DNA from: Pseudomonas extremorientalis
GTDB taxonomy: Bacteria > Pseudomonadota > Gammaproteobacteria > Pseudomonadales > Pseudomonadaceae
Assembly: GCF_001870465.1 (NCBI RefSeq)
Contig: NZ_MDGK01000015.1
Location: 620,001 to 684,000, forward strand
Length of the DNA: 64,000 nt
Direction of reading: 5' to 3'
The position numbers were made by a program, and so were the translations under genes. Within the stretch, counting starts at the first letter, position 1, and the number at the start of each line of letters is the position of its first letter. Below the pieces are notes generated by a model. The model made no database searches. It saw nothing but the letters and a program-made list of their open reading frames with translations, and was not told the origin of the DNA. Positions 12,725 through 25,125 of this stretch are shown one piece after another.

Positions 12725-14647
12725 ATGACCCTGCTCAAATTCAGCGATGTGTCCCTTGCTTTCGGCGCCATGCCGTTGTTGGACAAGGTGTCCTGGCAGA
12801 TCGCCCGTGGTGAGCGGGTGTGCATCATCGGCCGCAACGGCACCGGCAAATCCAGCATGATGAAGCTGGTCAAGGGCGATCAGAAGCCCGATGACGGCTC
12901 CGTATGGCGCGCGCCGGGCCTCAAGATCGGCGAATTGCCGCAAGAATTGCCGGTGGCCGACGGACGGACAGTGTTCGACGTGGTTGCCGAAGGCCTCGAC
13001 GGCGTTGGCGCACTGCTCGCCGAATACCATCACCTGGCACAGAACTGTGTCACCGAAGATGACCTGAACAAGCTGATGCACGTCCAGCAAGACCTGGAAG
13101 CTCGTGATGGCTGGCGCTTGCAGCAGTTGGTCGACAGTACCCTGAGTCGCCTGCAACTGCCGGCGGACAAGACCCTCGCCGAGTTGTCCGGCGGCTGGCG
13201 TCGTCGCGTGCTGCTGGCCCAGGCGTTGGTGTCCGAGCCGGACCTGCTGCTGCTCGACGAACCGACCAACCACTTGGACATCGGCGCGATTGCCTGGCTG
13301 GAAGAAGCCCTCAAGGAATTCCAGGGCGCCGTGCTGTTCATCACGCACGACCGTTCCTTCCTGCAGAACCTGGCAACGCGCATCCTGGAACTGGACCGTG
13401 GCGGCCTGATCGACTGGAACGGCGACTACGCCAGCTTCCTGGTGCACAAGGAAGCCGCGCTGGCCGCCGAAGAAACCGCCAACGCGCTGTTCGACAAGAA
13501 ACTGGCCCAGGAAGAAGTCTGGATCCGCCAGGGCATCAAGGCCCGCCGCACCCGTAACGAAGGCCGCGTACGCGCCCTTAAAGCCCTGCGTGTTGAGCGC
13601 AGCGAGCGTCGCGAGCGTACCGGCAAGGCCAATATCCAGCTGGACACCGCTGACAAGTCGGGCAAGCAGGTGATGGTGCTGGAGAACGTCAGCTTCCATC
13701 ACCCGGACGGCCCGTTCCTGATCAAGGACTTTTCCATGGTCCTGCAGCGCGGTGACCGTATCGGCCTGCTGGGTGCCAACGGCACCGGCAAGACCACCTT
13801 GCTCAAGCTGATGCTCAACGGCCTGCAGCCGACCAGCGGTAAAGTGGAGGAGGGCACGCGGATCGACGTGGCCTACTTCGACCAGTTGCGCCATCAGTTG
13901 GACCTGGAAAAGACCGTGATCGACAACGTCGCCGAAGGCCGCGACTTTATCGATATCGACGGCCAGAGCCGTCACGTGCTCAGCTACCTGGGCGACTTCC
14001 TATTCAGCCCGCAGCGTGCGCGTACCCCGGTGAAAGCCTTGTCCGGTGGTGAGCGTGCGCGCCTGCTGCTGGCCAAGCTGTTCAGCAAGCCGGCCAACCT
14101 GCTGGTCCTCGACGAACCGACCAACGACCTCGACGTGGAAACCCTCGAGCTGTTGGAAGAAGTGCTGCTGACCTTCAACGGCACCGTGCTGATGGTGAGC
14201 CACGACCGGGCATTCCTCGACAACGTGGTCACCAGCACCCTGGTCTTCGAAGGTGAGGGCAAGGTGCGTGAATACGTCGGTGGTTACCAGGACTGGCTGC
14301 GCCAGGGCGGTTCCCCGCGATTGCTGGGCGTGACCGAGAGCAAGTCCGGCAAAGCCGACTTGACCTCCGCCGTCGTGACCCCGGTGGTCGCTGCTGCTGC
14401 ACCGGCCCAGGACGCTGCGCCGGCGGCCAAGAAGAAACTCAGCTACAAGCTGCAGCGTGAGCTGGAAGCCTTGCCGGGTGATATCGACGCCAAGGAACAG
14501 CAGATTGCCGCGGTAGAAGCGCAAATGGCTGACGCGGGGTTCTACCTGCGTCCGGCGGCGGAAACCGCCGAGGTCATCGCTTCCCTGGAGAAACTGAACC
14601 AGGAGCTGGAAGTGTTGGTCGAGCGTTGGGCTGAGTTGGATGCCTGA
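12725..14647 (+). CDS. uup: ABC-F family ATPase, Uup-like
   Basis: Soluble twin-cassette ATPase without membrane segments, 640 residues. Uup proteins bind DNA or ribosomes and affect transposon precise excision and translation. Cassette 1 has Walker A GRNGTGKSS, signature LSGGWRRR and Walker B LLLLDEPTNHLD. Cassette 2 has GANGTGKTT, LSGGERAR and LLVLDEPTNDLD. An inter-cassette linker rich in basic residues is present, as is an Ala-rich then coiled-coil C-terminal tail (about 575-640), which marks Uup among ABC-F proteins. GGAG at 12715-12718 supports the ATG at 12725; the frame is open upstream to a start that would overlap the slt promoter region. Confidence 0.93.
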   Translation: MTLLKFSDVSLAFGAMPLLDKVSWQIARGERVCIIGRNGTGKSSMMKLVKGDQKPDDGSVWRAPGLKIGELPQELPVADGRTVFDVVAEGLDGVGALLAEYHHLAQNCVTEDDLNKLMHVQQDLEARDGWRLQQLVDSTLSRLQLPADKTLAELSGGWRRRVLLAQALVSEPDLLLLDEPTNHLDIGAIAWLEEALKEFQGAVLFITHDRSFLQNLATRILELDRGGLIDWNGDYASFLVHKEAALAAEETANALFDKKLAQEEVWIRQGIKARRTRNEGRVRALKALRVERSERRERTGKANIQLDTADKSGKQVMVLENVSFHHPDGPFLIKDFSMVLQRGDRIGLLGANGTGKTTLLKLMLNGLQPTSGKVEEGTRIDVAYFDQLRHQLDLEKTVIDNVAEGRDFIDIDGQSRHVLSYLGDFLFSPQRARTPVKALSGGERARLLLAKLFSKPANLLVLDEPTNDLDVETLELLEEVLLTFNGTVLMVSHDRAFLDNVVTSTLVFEGEGKVREYVGGYQDWLRQGGSPRLLGVTESKSGKADLTSAVVTPVVAAAAPAQDAAPAAKKKLSYKLQRELEALPGDIDAKEQQIAAVEAQMADAGFYLRPAAETAEVIASLEKLNQELEVLVERWAELDA

Positions 14648-14664
14648 TTGATTCAAATGCATTG

Positions 14665-14705
14665 AAAAACCCGGTGTTCATTTGGATGAACACCGGGTTT
14701 TTCAT
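14665..14705 (+). terminator. Rho-independent terminator after uup
   Basis: AAAAACCCGGTGTTCAT pairs with ATGAACACCGGGTTTTT across a short loop, ending in a T-run. The A-run on the left makes it functional for the leftward usp transcript too. Confidence 0.9.
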
Positions 14706-14723
14706 ATGAAATGCGATTCAAAA

Positions 14724-14749
14724 TGTGGGAGGGGGCAAGCCCCCTCCTG
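14724..14749. repeat. Single REP palindrome
   Basis: Lone GTGGGAGGGGGCAAGCCCCCTCC hairpin immediately downstream of the universal stress gene. It lacks the partner copy that would make a REPIN. Confidence 0.8.
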
Positions 14750-14752
14750 GTC

Positions 14753-15193
14753 TTACGAGCTTTTGAGCAGCTTCACCGCCAGCACATCGCATGGCGCACC
14801 ATGCAGTACATCGTTGGCCGTGGAGCCTAGCAGCAATGCGAGCCCATGACGGCCATGGCTGCCGACCACGATCAGATCACAACCTTTTTCCTTGGCCAGG
14901 TGGTGGATTTCCTGGCGCGGTTGGCCGTAGGTCAGGTGGCAGTCTTCCTTTTTCAGGTGCGGGTACTTGAAAATCAAGCGGTCCAGACGCTCCTTGGCCT
15001 GGTCGAATTGTTGTTGCTGCAACTGGGAAAGGTCCATCGGAACGTCACCGCCAAAGGCCATGGCCATGGGCTCGACGATATGCACCAGCGACAGCACCGC
15101 ACCATTGGCCAATGCAGATTCCTGCGCGCGCTTGATCACTGGATCGCACTCTTCGGTCAGATCGACAGCGACCAGAATATGTTGGTAGGGCAT
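14753..15193 (-). CDS. Universal stress protein, UspA family
   Basis: 146-residue cytosolic UspA-domain protein. It starts MPYQHILVAVDL, with the first strand and Asp typical of nucleotide-binding Usp proteins. It ends with the glycine-rich phosphate-binding region VGSHGRHGLALLLGST and the terminal APCDVLAV strand. Family members help survival in stationary phase and under anaerobic or oxidative stress. The start at 15193 has an excellent GGAGGAA at 15202-15208; the same frame runs on upstream but without a comparable site. Confidence 0.93.
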   Translation of the reverse strand: MPYQHILVAVDLTEECDPVIKRAQESALANGAVLSLVHIVEPMAMAFGGDVPMDLSQLQQQQFDQAKERLDRLIFKYPHLKKEDCHLTYGQPRQEIHHLAKEKGCDLIVVGSHGRHGLALLLGSTANDVLHGAPCDVLAVKLLKSS

Positions 15194-15299
15194 GAGGCGT
15201 TCCTCCAGGGGGACTGCAATAGATTCAGTATGGCTGCTTTCAAGCGGATGGGGTTGCGTCAGATCAAATCCGCTCATCTGTAAATTCGGGAGTACACAT

Positions 15300-15737
15300 A
15301 TGACGGTCTGGATAGTGGTGTCAATCCTTGTGGTGCTGCTGAGCCCCCTGGCATGGTTGCGCCCGTCGCGCCACCAGAGCGGGCGCATGGCCCTGCGCAT
15401 GGAGGCGCGCCGTATCGGCCTGGCCATGCAATTGGCGCCCCAGGAGTGGCCGCACTGGCTCAAGCAGGAGCCGCCGAGCCCTTGCGCGCAGTACTGTCGG
15501 CCACGACGCGGCAGCACGCCGGCGATATGGTGTTATTGGCAGTTGGATCCAGGTGTGTGGGTCAATCAATGGCGCGAAGTGTGCGTCGATGAAAAGTTGT
15601 TGCCGCATTTTGCGACGCTGCCGGCCAACGTCTACAAGGTCGAGGCAGACAAGCAGATGATCGCCTTGTATTGGGGCGAGAAGGGCGAGGCGAGCGTGTT
15701 GAAGGATATCGATGCGCTGCTCAAGGCGTTGGCTTGA
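15300..15737 (+). CDS. Conserved hypothetical protein with N-terminal membrane anchor
   Basis: 145 residues, not assigned to a family. An N-terminal hydrophobic helix (about residues 2-18, MTVWIVVSILVVLL) is followed by a basic stretch (RMALRMEARRIGLAM) and a soluble domain rich in Trp and Tyr (YWQLDPGVWVNQWREV). This suggests an inner-membrane-anchored protein with a cytoplasmic domain. It is divergent from usp and lies upstream of fadBA. The same position in other pseudomonads carries a conserved protein of this size. The start is chosen for the membrane helix and a GGGAG about 8 bases upstream. Confidence 0.8.
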   Translation: MTVWIVVSILVVLLSPLAWLRPSRHQSGRMALRMEARRIGLAMQLAPQEWPHWLKQEPPSPCAQYCRPRRGSTPAIWCYWQLDPGVWVNQWREVCVDEKLLPHFATLPANVYKVEADKQMIALYWGEKGEASVLKDIDALLKALA

Positions 15738-15748
15738 ATTGCAGGCAA

Positions 15749-15776
15749 TAAAAAGCCCGACAGTCATCATCGGGCT
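15749..15776 (-). terminator. Hairpin with U-tract for the minus strand
   Basis: AGCCCGA and TCGGGCT arms are preceded on the plus strand by AAAAA, so the U-tract faces leftward transcription. On the plus strand, where the upstream gene ends, there is no T-run. It may act as a weak terminator or mRNA 3' end for the gene at 15300. Confidence 0.5.
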
Positions 15777-16185
15777 GGAGTTGGCCAGGCAGGCCGGTAA
15801 ATCGTTGGTTGCGGCTAGCCTAGTCGCATATCTCATTCTGTACAGCCTTTTCCCACATCTTTTCTATTATTGATTTCGTGAATATTCAAATATTGATAAT
15901 GCGCGGGCGTGGGCGTGAGGTTCTGAACTGACTGGAAAGTCGCGTTTTTCCTAGCCTTTGGAGCGATTGACAATTGCCCGGAATTGGATGAAGGTGGCGT
16001 ACCCAAATCAAACGGGCGTATGAATTGAGCGTTTGTCTGTCAGACGACTCATACAGAATCCCGACTATCGCATTGGCGGGTGTGCCTGGCGGATTGGCGT
16101 GAACATTGACGATTTCATCAATGTCCAACCCATAGGCCAGCGTCCAATGTGTACTGTTCAGCTTCCATATCGTGGAGATCAGTTG
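15777..16185 (+). promoter_or_regulatory. Gene-free leader and promoter region of fadBA
   Basis: About 400 bases with no credible ORF. It contains an AT-rich stretch (about 15850-15900) and a TTGACA at 15967-15972 without a clear -10. Further on are the candidate PsrA site at 16009-16022 and a further GTTTG half-site at 16031-16035. Confidence 0.5.
16009..16022 (+). promoter_or_regulatory. Candidate PsrA operator upstream of fadB
   Basis: CAAAC-GGGC-GTATG differs by one base from the PsrA consensus (G/C)AAAC-N4-GTTT(G/C). PsrA is known to repress fadBA-type genes in pseudomonads until long-chain fatty acids bind it. Its position about 165 bp before the start codon is plausible, but the transcription start is unknown. 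Confidence 0.45.
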
Positions 16186-19538
<3,353 letters not shown>

Positions 19539-19556
19539 GCGTTGGGGTGACGGAAG

Positions 19557-19587
19557 CCGGGGCCCAGTGCCCCGGTTTTTGTTTTTT
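19557..19587 (+). terminator. Rho-independent terminator after fadBA
   Basis: CCGGGGC and GCCCCGG arms with a 5-base loop, followed by TTTTTGTTTTTT. Confidence 0.92.
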
Positions 19588-19634
19588 GGAATTTTTAATA
19601 TTTTTTTCAACAAATTTTGTAAGAGGGCCAGAGC

Positions 19635-19871
19635 ATGAAAGTCGAACCAGGGCTCTATCAACATTATAAAGGTCCGCAGTACCGTGTTTTCAGTGTGGCG
19701 CGCCACTCCGAGACCGCAGAAGAAGTGGTGTTCTATCAAGCTCTGTATGGCGATTACGGCTTTTGGGTGCGCCCGTTGAGCATGTTCATGGAGACCGTCG
19801 AAGTTGACGGCGAGCAGGTCCCGCGCTTTGCTTTGGTCCAGGCCGAACCCAGTCTTTTTTCAGGGCAATAA
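19635..19871 (+). CDS. DUF1653 domain protein
   Basis: 78 residues, nearly all of it one DUF1653 domain: the start MKVEPGLYQHYKGPQYRVF and the Tyr/Phe-rich strand YGDYGFWVRPLSMF are typical. These small beta proteins are widespread and have no established role. It sits alone between the fadBA terminator and topA. Confidence 0.88.
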   Translation: MKVEPGLYQHYKGPQYRVFSVARHSETAEEVVFYQALYGDYGFWVRPLSMFMETVEVDGEQVPRFALVQAEPSLFSGQ

Positions 19872-19985
19872 CGGCAGGTCGCGCAGACTGCTGCGCTTGA
19901 CCTCACCTTGTTGCCACTATATATAGCGTTGCCGCGACAGGCGCCAACTGCCTTTCACTTCTCGAATTCAGGAATTTTCCGATCC

Positions 19986-22607
19986 ATGGGCAAATCGCTG
20001 GTCATTGTGGAATCCCCGGCTAAGGCCAAGACCATCAACAAGTACTTGGGCAACGAGTACGTGGTGAAGTCGAGTATCGGCCATATCCGAGACCTGCCCA
20101 CCAGCGGTTCGGCTAGCGCCAGCAAGGAGCCAGCCGCCAAGCGCGGCAAGGCGGCTGCGGGCGAAGGTCCGGTGCTCAGCCCTAAAGAGAAAGCGCGCAA
20201 GCAGCTGGTCTCGCGTATGGGGGTGGACCCGGAACATGGCTGGAAGGCCAAGTACGAAATCCTTCCCGGCAAGGAAAAGGTCATCGAAGAGCTGCGCCGG
20301 CTCGCCAAGGATGCCGACACCATCTATCTCGCGACGGACTTGGACCGCGAAGGGGAAGCCATTGCCTGGCACCTGCGGGAAGCCATCGGCGGTGATGACA
20401 GCCGCTACAAGCGCGTGGTGTTCAACGAAATCACCAAGAAAGCTATCCAGGAAGCCTTCTCCAAGCCGGGCGAGCTGGACATCGACCGGGTCAACGCCCA
20501 GCAGGCGCGTCGCTTCCTCGATCGCGTGGTGGGTTACATGGTCTCGCCGCTGCTGTGGGCGAAGATTGCTCGTGGCCTGTCTGCCGGTCGTGTGCAATCG
20601 GTTGCGGTGAAGCTGGTGGTGGAGCGTGAGCGCGAGATCCGTGCGTTCATCCCCGAAGAATATTGGGAAGTCCACGCAGACCTCGGCACCGCCAAGGGCG
20701 CCAACGTGCGCTTTGAAGTGGCCCGTGAGAAAGGCGAGGCTTTCAAGCCGCTGAACGAAGCCCAGGCCATGGCCGCGCTGGAAAAGCTCAAGGCGTCCAG
20801 CTACAGCATCGTCAAGCGTGAAGACAAACCGACCAGCAGCAAGCCGTCGGCGCCGTTTATTACTTCCACCCTGCAACAGGCCGCGAGCAACCGCCTGGGC
20901 TTCGGTGTGAAGAAGACCATGATGATGGCCCAGCGCTTGTACGAAGCCGGCTACATCACGTATATGCGTACCGACTCCACCAACCTGTCGGTGGACGCGG
21001 TCGCCATGGCGCGTACGTATATCGAAAGCGAATTCGGCAAGAAGTACCTGCCGGAGAAGCCGAACGTCTACAGCAGCAAGGAAGGCGCACAGGAGGCTCA
21101 CGAAGCGATTCGTCCTTCCGACGCCAACACCACGCCCGCCAAGCTGAGCGGCATGGAGCGCGACGCCGAGCGCCTCTACGAGCTGATCTGGCGCCAGTTC
21201 CTGGCCTGCCAGATGCTGCCGGCGCAATACCTGTCCACCACCGTGAGTGTGGGCGCTGGCGACTTCGAGCTGCGTGCCAAGGGCCGTATCCTCAAGTTCG
21301 ACGGCTATACCCGTGTGATGCCGCAGATCGCCAAGCCGGGCGATGATGACGTGCTGCCGGACATGGCCCAGGGCGATACGCTGAAGCTGATCAAGCTCGA
21401 CCCGTCCCAGCACTTTACCAAGCCGCCGGCGCGCTACTCCGAGGCCAGCCTGGTAAAAGAGATGGAAAAACGCGGCATCGGTCGGCCTTCGACCTACGCG
21501 GCGATCATCTCCACCATCCAGGACCGCGGCTACGTGGCGCTGCACAACCGTCGTTTCTATTCGGAAAAGATGGGCGACATCGTCACCGAGCGCCTGTCCG
21601 AGAGCTTCTCCAACCTGATGGACTACGGCTTCACCGCCGGCATGGAAGAGAACCTCGATGACGTGGCCCAGGGCGAGCGTGACTGGAAAAACGTGCTGGA
21701 CGAGTTCTACGGCGACTTCAAGAAGAAACTCGAAGTGGCCGAAAGCCCTGAGAGTGGCATGCGTGCCAACCAGCCGGTGATGACCGACATTCCGTGCCAG
21801 ACCTGTGGTCGGCCGATGCAGATTCGTACTGCGTCCACTGGCGTGTTCCTCGGTTGCTCGGGCTACAGCCTGCCGCCGAAAGAGCGCTGCAAGGCCACCG
21901 TCAACCTGGTGCCGGGTGACGAAATCGCGGCCGATGACGAGGGCGAGTCCGAGTCGTTGGTACTGCGAGGCAAGCACCGCTGCCCGATCTGCAGTACGGC
22001 GATGGACGCCTACCTGCTTGACGAGAAACACAAGCTGCACATCTGCGGTAACAACCCGGATTGCAACGGCTACGAGATCGAAGAGGGCACCTATCGCATC
22101 AAGGGCTATGAAGGTCCGAGCCTGGAATGTGACAAGTGCGGCAGCGAGATGCAGCTCAAGACCGGCCGTTTCGGCAAGTTCTTCGGCTGTACCAATCCGA
22201 CCTGCAAGAACACCCGCAAGCTGCTGAAAAGCGGTGATGCGGCGCCGCCGAAGATGGACCCGGTGAAGATGCCGGAGCTCAAGTGCGAGAAGGTCAACGA
22301 CACCTACATCCTGCGTGACGGTGCTTCGGGGTTGTTCCTGGCCGCCAGTCAGTTCCCTAAGAACCGCGAGACCCGTGCGCCGCTGGTGCTGGAAATCGTG
22401 CCGCACAAGGACGAGATCGATCCGAAGTACCACTTCCTGTGCGAAGCGCCGAAGAACGACCCGGATGGTCGTCCAGCCGTGATCCGCTACAGCCGCAAGA
22501 CCAAGGAGCAGTACGTGCAGTCCGAAGTGGACGGCAAGCCGACTGGCTGGAAAGCGTTCTATGACGGCGGCAAGTGGAAGGTCGAGGATAAGCGCCAGGG
22601 CGCTTGA
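19986..22607 (+). CDS. topA: DNA topoisomerase I
   Basis: Type IA topoisomerase that relaxes negative supercoils through a 5'-phosphotyrosine intermediate. The 873-residue protein begins with the TOPRIM domain ([12 protein letters not shown]; acidic triad region [14 protein letters not shown]). The catalytic Tyr lies in [11 protein letters not shown] (about Y326). The C-terminal part carries several zinc-ribbon motifs with paired Cys ([24 protein letters not shown]) and a final basic tail. An insertion after the first strand (about residues 40-65, rich in Ala, Lys and Gly) is usual in pseudomonads. The ATG at 19986 gives the canonical [10 protein letters not shown] start. Confidence 0.98.
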   Translation: MGKSLVIVESPAKAKTINKYLGNEYVVKSSIGHIRDLPTSGSASASKEPAAKRGKAAAGEGPVLSPKEKARKQLVSRMGVDPEHGWKAKYEILPGKEKVIEELRRLAKDADTIYLATDLDREGEAIAWHLREAIGGDDSRYKRVVFNEITKKAIQEAFSKPGELDIDRVNAQQARRFLDRVVGYMVSPLLWAKIARGLSAGRVQSVAVKLVVEREREIRAFIPEEYWEVHADLGTAKGANVRFEVAREKGEAFKPLNEAQAMAALEKLKASSYSIVKREDKPTSSKPSAPFITSTLQQAASNRLGFGVKKTMMMAQRLYEAGYITYMRTDSTNLSVDAVAMARTYIESEFGKKYLPEKPNVYSSKEGAQEAHEAIRPSDANTTPAKLSGMERDAERLYELIWRQFLACQMLPAQYLSTTVSVGAGDFELRAKGRILKFDGYTRVMPQIAKPGDDDVLPDMAQGDTLKLIKLDPSQHFTKPPARYSEASLVKEMEKRGIGRPSTYAAIISTIQDRGYVALHNRRFYSEKMGDIVTERLSESFSNLMDYGFTAGMEENLDDVAQGERDWKNVLDEFYGDFKKKLEVAESPESGMRANQPVMTDIPCQTCGRPMQIRTASTGVFLGCSGYSLPPKERCKATVNLVPGDEIAADDEGESESLVLRGKHRCPICSTAMDAYLLDEKHKLHICGNNPDCNGYEIEEGTYRIKGYEGPSLECDKCGSEMQLKTGRFGKFFGCTNPTCKNTRKLLKSGDAAPPKMDPVKMPELKCEKVNDTYILRDGASGLFLAASQFPKNRETRAPLVLEIVPHKDEIDPKYHFLCEAPKNDPDGRPAVIRYSRKTKEQYVQSEVDGKPTGWKAFYDGGKWKVEDKRQGA

Positions 22608-22627
22608 TCCGGCGGATGTGCTGAAGA

Positions 22628-22670
22628 CCCAAATGAGGGAGGGTGCTTGCCCCCTCCCTCATTTGGGTCT
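22628..22670. repeat. REP-like hairpin after topA
   Basis: CCAAATGAGGGAGGG pairs with CCCTCCCTCATTTGG around a TGCTTGCC centre, followed by a T-rich stretch. The core resembles the REP family but the flanks differ, so it probably doubles as the topA terminator. Confidence 0.75.
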
Positions 22671-22794
22671 GTTTGGTTCTGAAAGTCGACTTTTGACCCG
22701 CATAAGCGGCGGTTTATTGCACTTGCAGTAGGCTCGGCTGATCCGTGACACTGTTCAGCCAGCATCACGTTTATTCGTTGTGGAGATTGCCGTC

Positions 22795-23316
22795 ATGGCC
22801 TACGAACTCTATACCCGTACCAATCAGAAAATTTACTTCGCGGGTTTGTCCCTGGAAGCCCTTGGCCGTGCCGAGGAAGGGAAAGAGATGAATGCCATTG
22901 CGCTGGTCCAGGCGGGGCGTGAAGCGGCGTTGTTCCACCTGTATGGCGCCTTGCTGGGCCTGTGTCATGAAATCGCCGGGTTTTACCGCCTGCCCCAGGC
23001 CGGTTCGCCCCGTGCGGAAATGATCATGAATCGCGAAGTGCTGGACTCCATGGCGATTCCTGAGCTGGCTGAGCTGGTGGAAATGGCGCAAAGCCCCGAC
23101 AGTTGGGTTGCCCGCCTGCTCAAGGCGCATGCCGATATGTTCCAGCCGCCGCGCATTCCCCATGTGCCCAAGGGGGATGTGACCCAGCCGCTGATCGTGG
23201 CGGTTGCAGTGGAAGAGGAAGAGCCCAAGCCGTTGAGCCGGGAAGAGCTGGAAGGCTGGCGCCAGGAATTGAAAAAGATGGCGCTGCGCTTTCGTGAAGG
23301 CCTTAACGAATGTTGA
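22795..23316 (+). CDS. Conserved hypothetical protein (possibly DUF6586)
   Basis: 173-residue soluble, largely helical protein. It starts MAYELYTRTNQKIYFAGLS and has a central helical bundle with conserved His and Glu (LGLCHEIAGFYRLP). A Pro/Glu-rich linker follows near residues 140-150, and a final helix (REELEGWRQELKKMALRF) ends the protein. I recognise it as the conserved gene found between topA and sulA in pseudomonads, with no known function. The start at 22795 has TGGAG at 22781-22785. Confidence 0.82.
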   Translation: MAYELYTRTNQKIYFAGLSLEALGRAEEGKEMNAIALVQAGREAALFHLYGALLGLCHEIAGFYRLPQAGSPRAEMIMNREVLDSMAIPELAELVEMAQSPDSWVARLLKAHADMFQPPRIPHVPKGDVTQPLIVAVAVEEEEPKPLSREELEGWRQELKKMALRFREGLNEC

Positions 23317-23436
23317 TCATCCTGTAGGAATTGGGCGGCGACCATTCATCAAGCTGTCAAGAAACCTGTTCAGATCCTCTGCGAGGCTGGGTGGATGACT
23401 GATATAATCCCGGCCTTTCGTGGAGAACAGACTTTT

Positions 23437-23670
23437 ATGCCGACGTCCTTTCTGGAAATTGTTGAATTGCCTGACGGCCGAATCGAGCTGCGCCGGGCAG
23501 AGGACGAAGGTTCTCTGGTCATTCTGGATTTTTCCGAGGATGCCAAGGTGTTCTTGCAGGGCCAGCACGTGGAAGTGGCTAAAGCCATGTTGAGCGTGGG
23601 TGTGCAGATGGCAGGTCGCCTGGCAGAAGGCGAACCGGAGAAAGAAGACGGGCCGCGGGTTCTTCATTGA
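23437..23670 (+). CDS. Conserved hypothetical small protein
   Basis: 77 residues: MPTSFLEIVELPDGRIELRR, then alternating strands and a helix (VEVAKAMLSVGVQMAGRL), then an acidic tail ending in EPEKEDGPRVLH. The compact alpha/beta pattern has no signal peptide. It is another member of the conserved topA-sulA interval, with no known role. The ATG at 23437 follows TGGAGAA; a start 14 codons upstream is in frame but less likely. It is convergent with sulA. Confidence 0.8.
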   Translation: MPTSFLEIVELPDGRIELRRAEDEGSLVILDFSEDAKVFLQGQHVEVAKAMLSVGVQMAGRLAEGEPEKEDGPRVLH

Positions 23671-23728
23671 GCCCAGATGACAGGTCGGTTTTTACAATGA
23701 CCGGGTTTGTTGTGGTGAGTTGGCTTCT

Positions 23729-23764
23729 GCAGTGAGCGGGCTCGCCACAGAAGCCCGCTCACAA
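23729..23764. repeat. REP-related hairpin between convergent genes
   Basis: GTGAGCGGGCT and AGCCCGCTCAC arms enclose CGCCACAGA. The core resembles the GCGAGCGGGC REP subtype at 10.45 kb. It lies between the ends of the gene at 23437 and sulA and probably ends one or both transcripts. Confidence 0.65.
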
Positions 23765-23799
23765 CAGACGCTCGCATATCACAGGCAAGGCCTGTGATT

Positions 23800-24273
23800 T
23801 CAGCCCAATCGAATATTCAAACTCTGGGCATCGCCCGTACGTGCAGCGCTGATCAGTTGCTGCTTGGCGCTGGCATTCAGCGGGTTCAACCAGCTCACTA
23901 CCGTATGGCTACGACCCAGGCGCAAGGCTTCGCAGGTCAACTGCTGGGCACTTTGCGTACCGCGTGGTTGCAGCAGCAGGATGCGCTCGCGGTTGAGGCC
24001 GGCGTCCCGTAGCCAGGCCTGGGTCAGGCTGGCGGGCGGGGCGATCAGCGTCAACCAGCGGGCGTCCTGCTCTTCGCTCAATTCGCGAAGGATCGGCGCC
24101 AGCAGGCTCAGGCAGCTCCCCGCTGCACCGCGCAACGACAATTCACTGAACGCCTCAGGCTCCGCGCTCCAGGGCGCTTCGATCGTTTCCTTGAGGATGG
24201 GCGCAAGGGGTTGGGCCATGAAGGCCTCGAACAGCGACAGTTGTGTGTGTTGTGGGGTGTGGACGAGCTGCAT
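23800..24273 (-). CDS. sulA: SOS cell division inhibitor SulA
   Basis: SOS-induced inhibitor that binds FtsZ and stops septation until DNA damage is repaired. The 157-residue protein has the SulA core: an ELSLRGAAGSCLSLLAPILRELSEE segment near residues 43-67 and WLTLIAPP near 73. The pseudo-RecA-like segment near residues 93-110 (LNRERILLLQPRG) includes the motif most SulA proteins use against FtsZ. It begins 10 bases after the lexA stop codon, so it is co-transcribed from the LexA-controlled promoter rather than having its own box as in E. coli. Confidence 0.92.
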   Translation of the reverse strand: MQLVHTPQHTQLSLFEAFMAQPLAPILKETIEAPWSAEPEAFSELSLRGAAGSCLSLLAPILRELSEEQDARWLTLIAPPASLTQAWLRDAGLNRERILLLQPRGTQSAQQLTCEALRLGRSHTVVSWLNPLNASAKQQLISAARTGDAQSLNIRLG

Positions 24274-24283
24274 GATGCCTCCT

Positions 24284-24892
24284 TTAGCGGCGAATGACGC
24301 CGACGCTCAAGCCTTCGATCACCAGGTCCTGATCTTTCAGGTTCACTTCAATCGGGGCGAACTCGGGGTTCTCGGCCAGGAGCCAGACCTTGCTGCCTTC
24401 GCGCTTGAAGCGTTTGACGGTGACTTCGTCGCCGATACGGGCAACGACGATCTGGCCATTACGGGCTTCGCGGGTGGTGTGGACGGCCAACAGGTCGCCG
24501 TCGAAGATGCCCACGTCCTTCATGCTCATGCCATGGACCCGCAACAGGTAGTCGGCGCGCGGATGGAAGAAGGTAGGGTTGATGTTGCAGGACTCCTCGA
24601 CGTGCTGCTGCGCCAGGATCGGCGCACCGGCGGCGACGCGGCCGATGATCGGCAGGGTCGATTCGTCGGCCTTGGCCTCGAAGCCAGGGATGCGAATACC
24701 GCGTGAGGCACCGGGGGTCATCTCGATCGCGCCTTTGCGAGCGAGGGCCTTGAGGTGTTCCTCGGCGGCGTTGGGGGACTTGAAACCCAGTTCCAGCGCA
24801 ATCTCTGCTCGTGTCGGCGGGTAGCCGTTGTCATCGAGGCAGCGCTTGATAAAAGCCAGAATCTCAGCTTGGCGTGGCGTCAGTTTTAGCAT
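24284..24892 (-). CDS. lexA: SOS repressor LexA
   Basis: Represses the SOS regulon and self-cleaves when RecA filaments form. The 202-residue protein has an N-terminal winged helix ([15 protein letters not shown], recognition helix region [15 protein letters not shown]). It has a cleavage site Ala88-Gly89 in GRVAAGAP and the Ser-Lys dyad (S123 in GMSMKD and K160 in VTVKRF), all intact. The same transcript carries sulA. Two LexA boxes precede the gene, one overlapping the -10, showing autoregulation. Confidence 0.98.
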   Translation of the reverse strand: MLKLTPRQAEILAFIKRCLDDNGYPPTRAEIALELGFKSPNAAEEHLKALARKGAIEMTPGASRGIRIPGFEAKADESTLPIIGRVAAGAPILAQQHVEESCNINPTFFHPRADYLLRVHGMSMKDVGIFDGDLLAVHTTREARNGQIVVARIGDEVTVKRFKREGSKVWLLAENPEFAPIEVNLKDQDLVIEGLSVGVIRR

Positions 24893-24902
24893 GTTGATCG
24901 CT

Positions 24903-24918
24903 CTGTCTTTTTATACAG
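24903..24918 (-). promoter_or_regulatory. LexA box 1 (proximal to lexA)
   Basis: CTG-N10-CAG match (CTGTATAAAAAGACAG on the minus strand) about 10 bases before the lexA start codon. Confidence 0.9.
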
Positions 24919-24921
24919 TGA

Positions 24922-24954
24922 CTGGGATTATATACAGTGAACTGCGCTTGGCAA
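24922..24954 (-). promoter_or_regulatory. lexA-sulA promoter with LexA box 2
   Basis: LexA box CTGTATATAATCCCAG (24922-24937) contains the -10 TATAAT (24927-24932). A -35 TTGCCA lies 16 bases further upstream (24949-24954). Occupancy of this box would block RNA polymerase directly. Confidence 0.88.
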
Positions 24955-25096
24955 TCATCCTTTTCCAGCCCTCCGCTGGACGGTCATCCCTGATCCTTCC
25001 CACAGGCCCGAGATAGCGCTGCCTACAGATCAATAGAGATGTGATTAAATAGCGATGAAATACATGACTGCCCGGCCGGAAAGCGAACTCGCAGGC

Positions 25097-25125
25097 TTGA
25101 CAAGACACACCCTGAAACGTATGTT
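25097..25125 (+). promoter_or_regulatory. Sigma-70 promoter of psrA
   Basis: TTGACA (25097-25102), 17-base spacer, TATGTT (25120-25125). The -10 lies inside the first of two PsrA palindromes. Confidence 0.75.

Noticed and set aside
16009..16035. CAAAC ... GTTTG read as one palindrome with a 17-base spacer
   Set aside because: PsrA sites have a 2-4 base spacer; the closer CAAAC-N4-GTATG fits better, so the distant half is noted only as an extra half-site.
19968..22433. 821-codon open frame antisense to topA
   Set aside because: It is wholly inside a certain gene, has low-complexity His/Gln/Gly/Val composition typical of antisense reading of GC-rich DNA, and shows no family motif or ribosome site.
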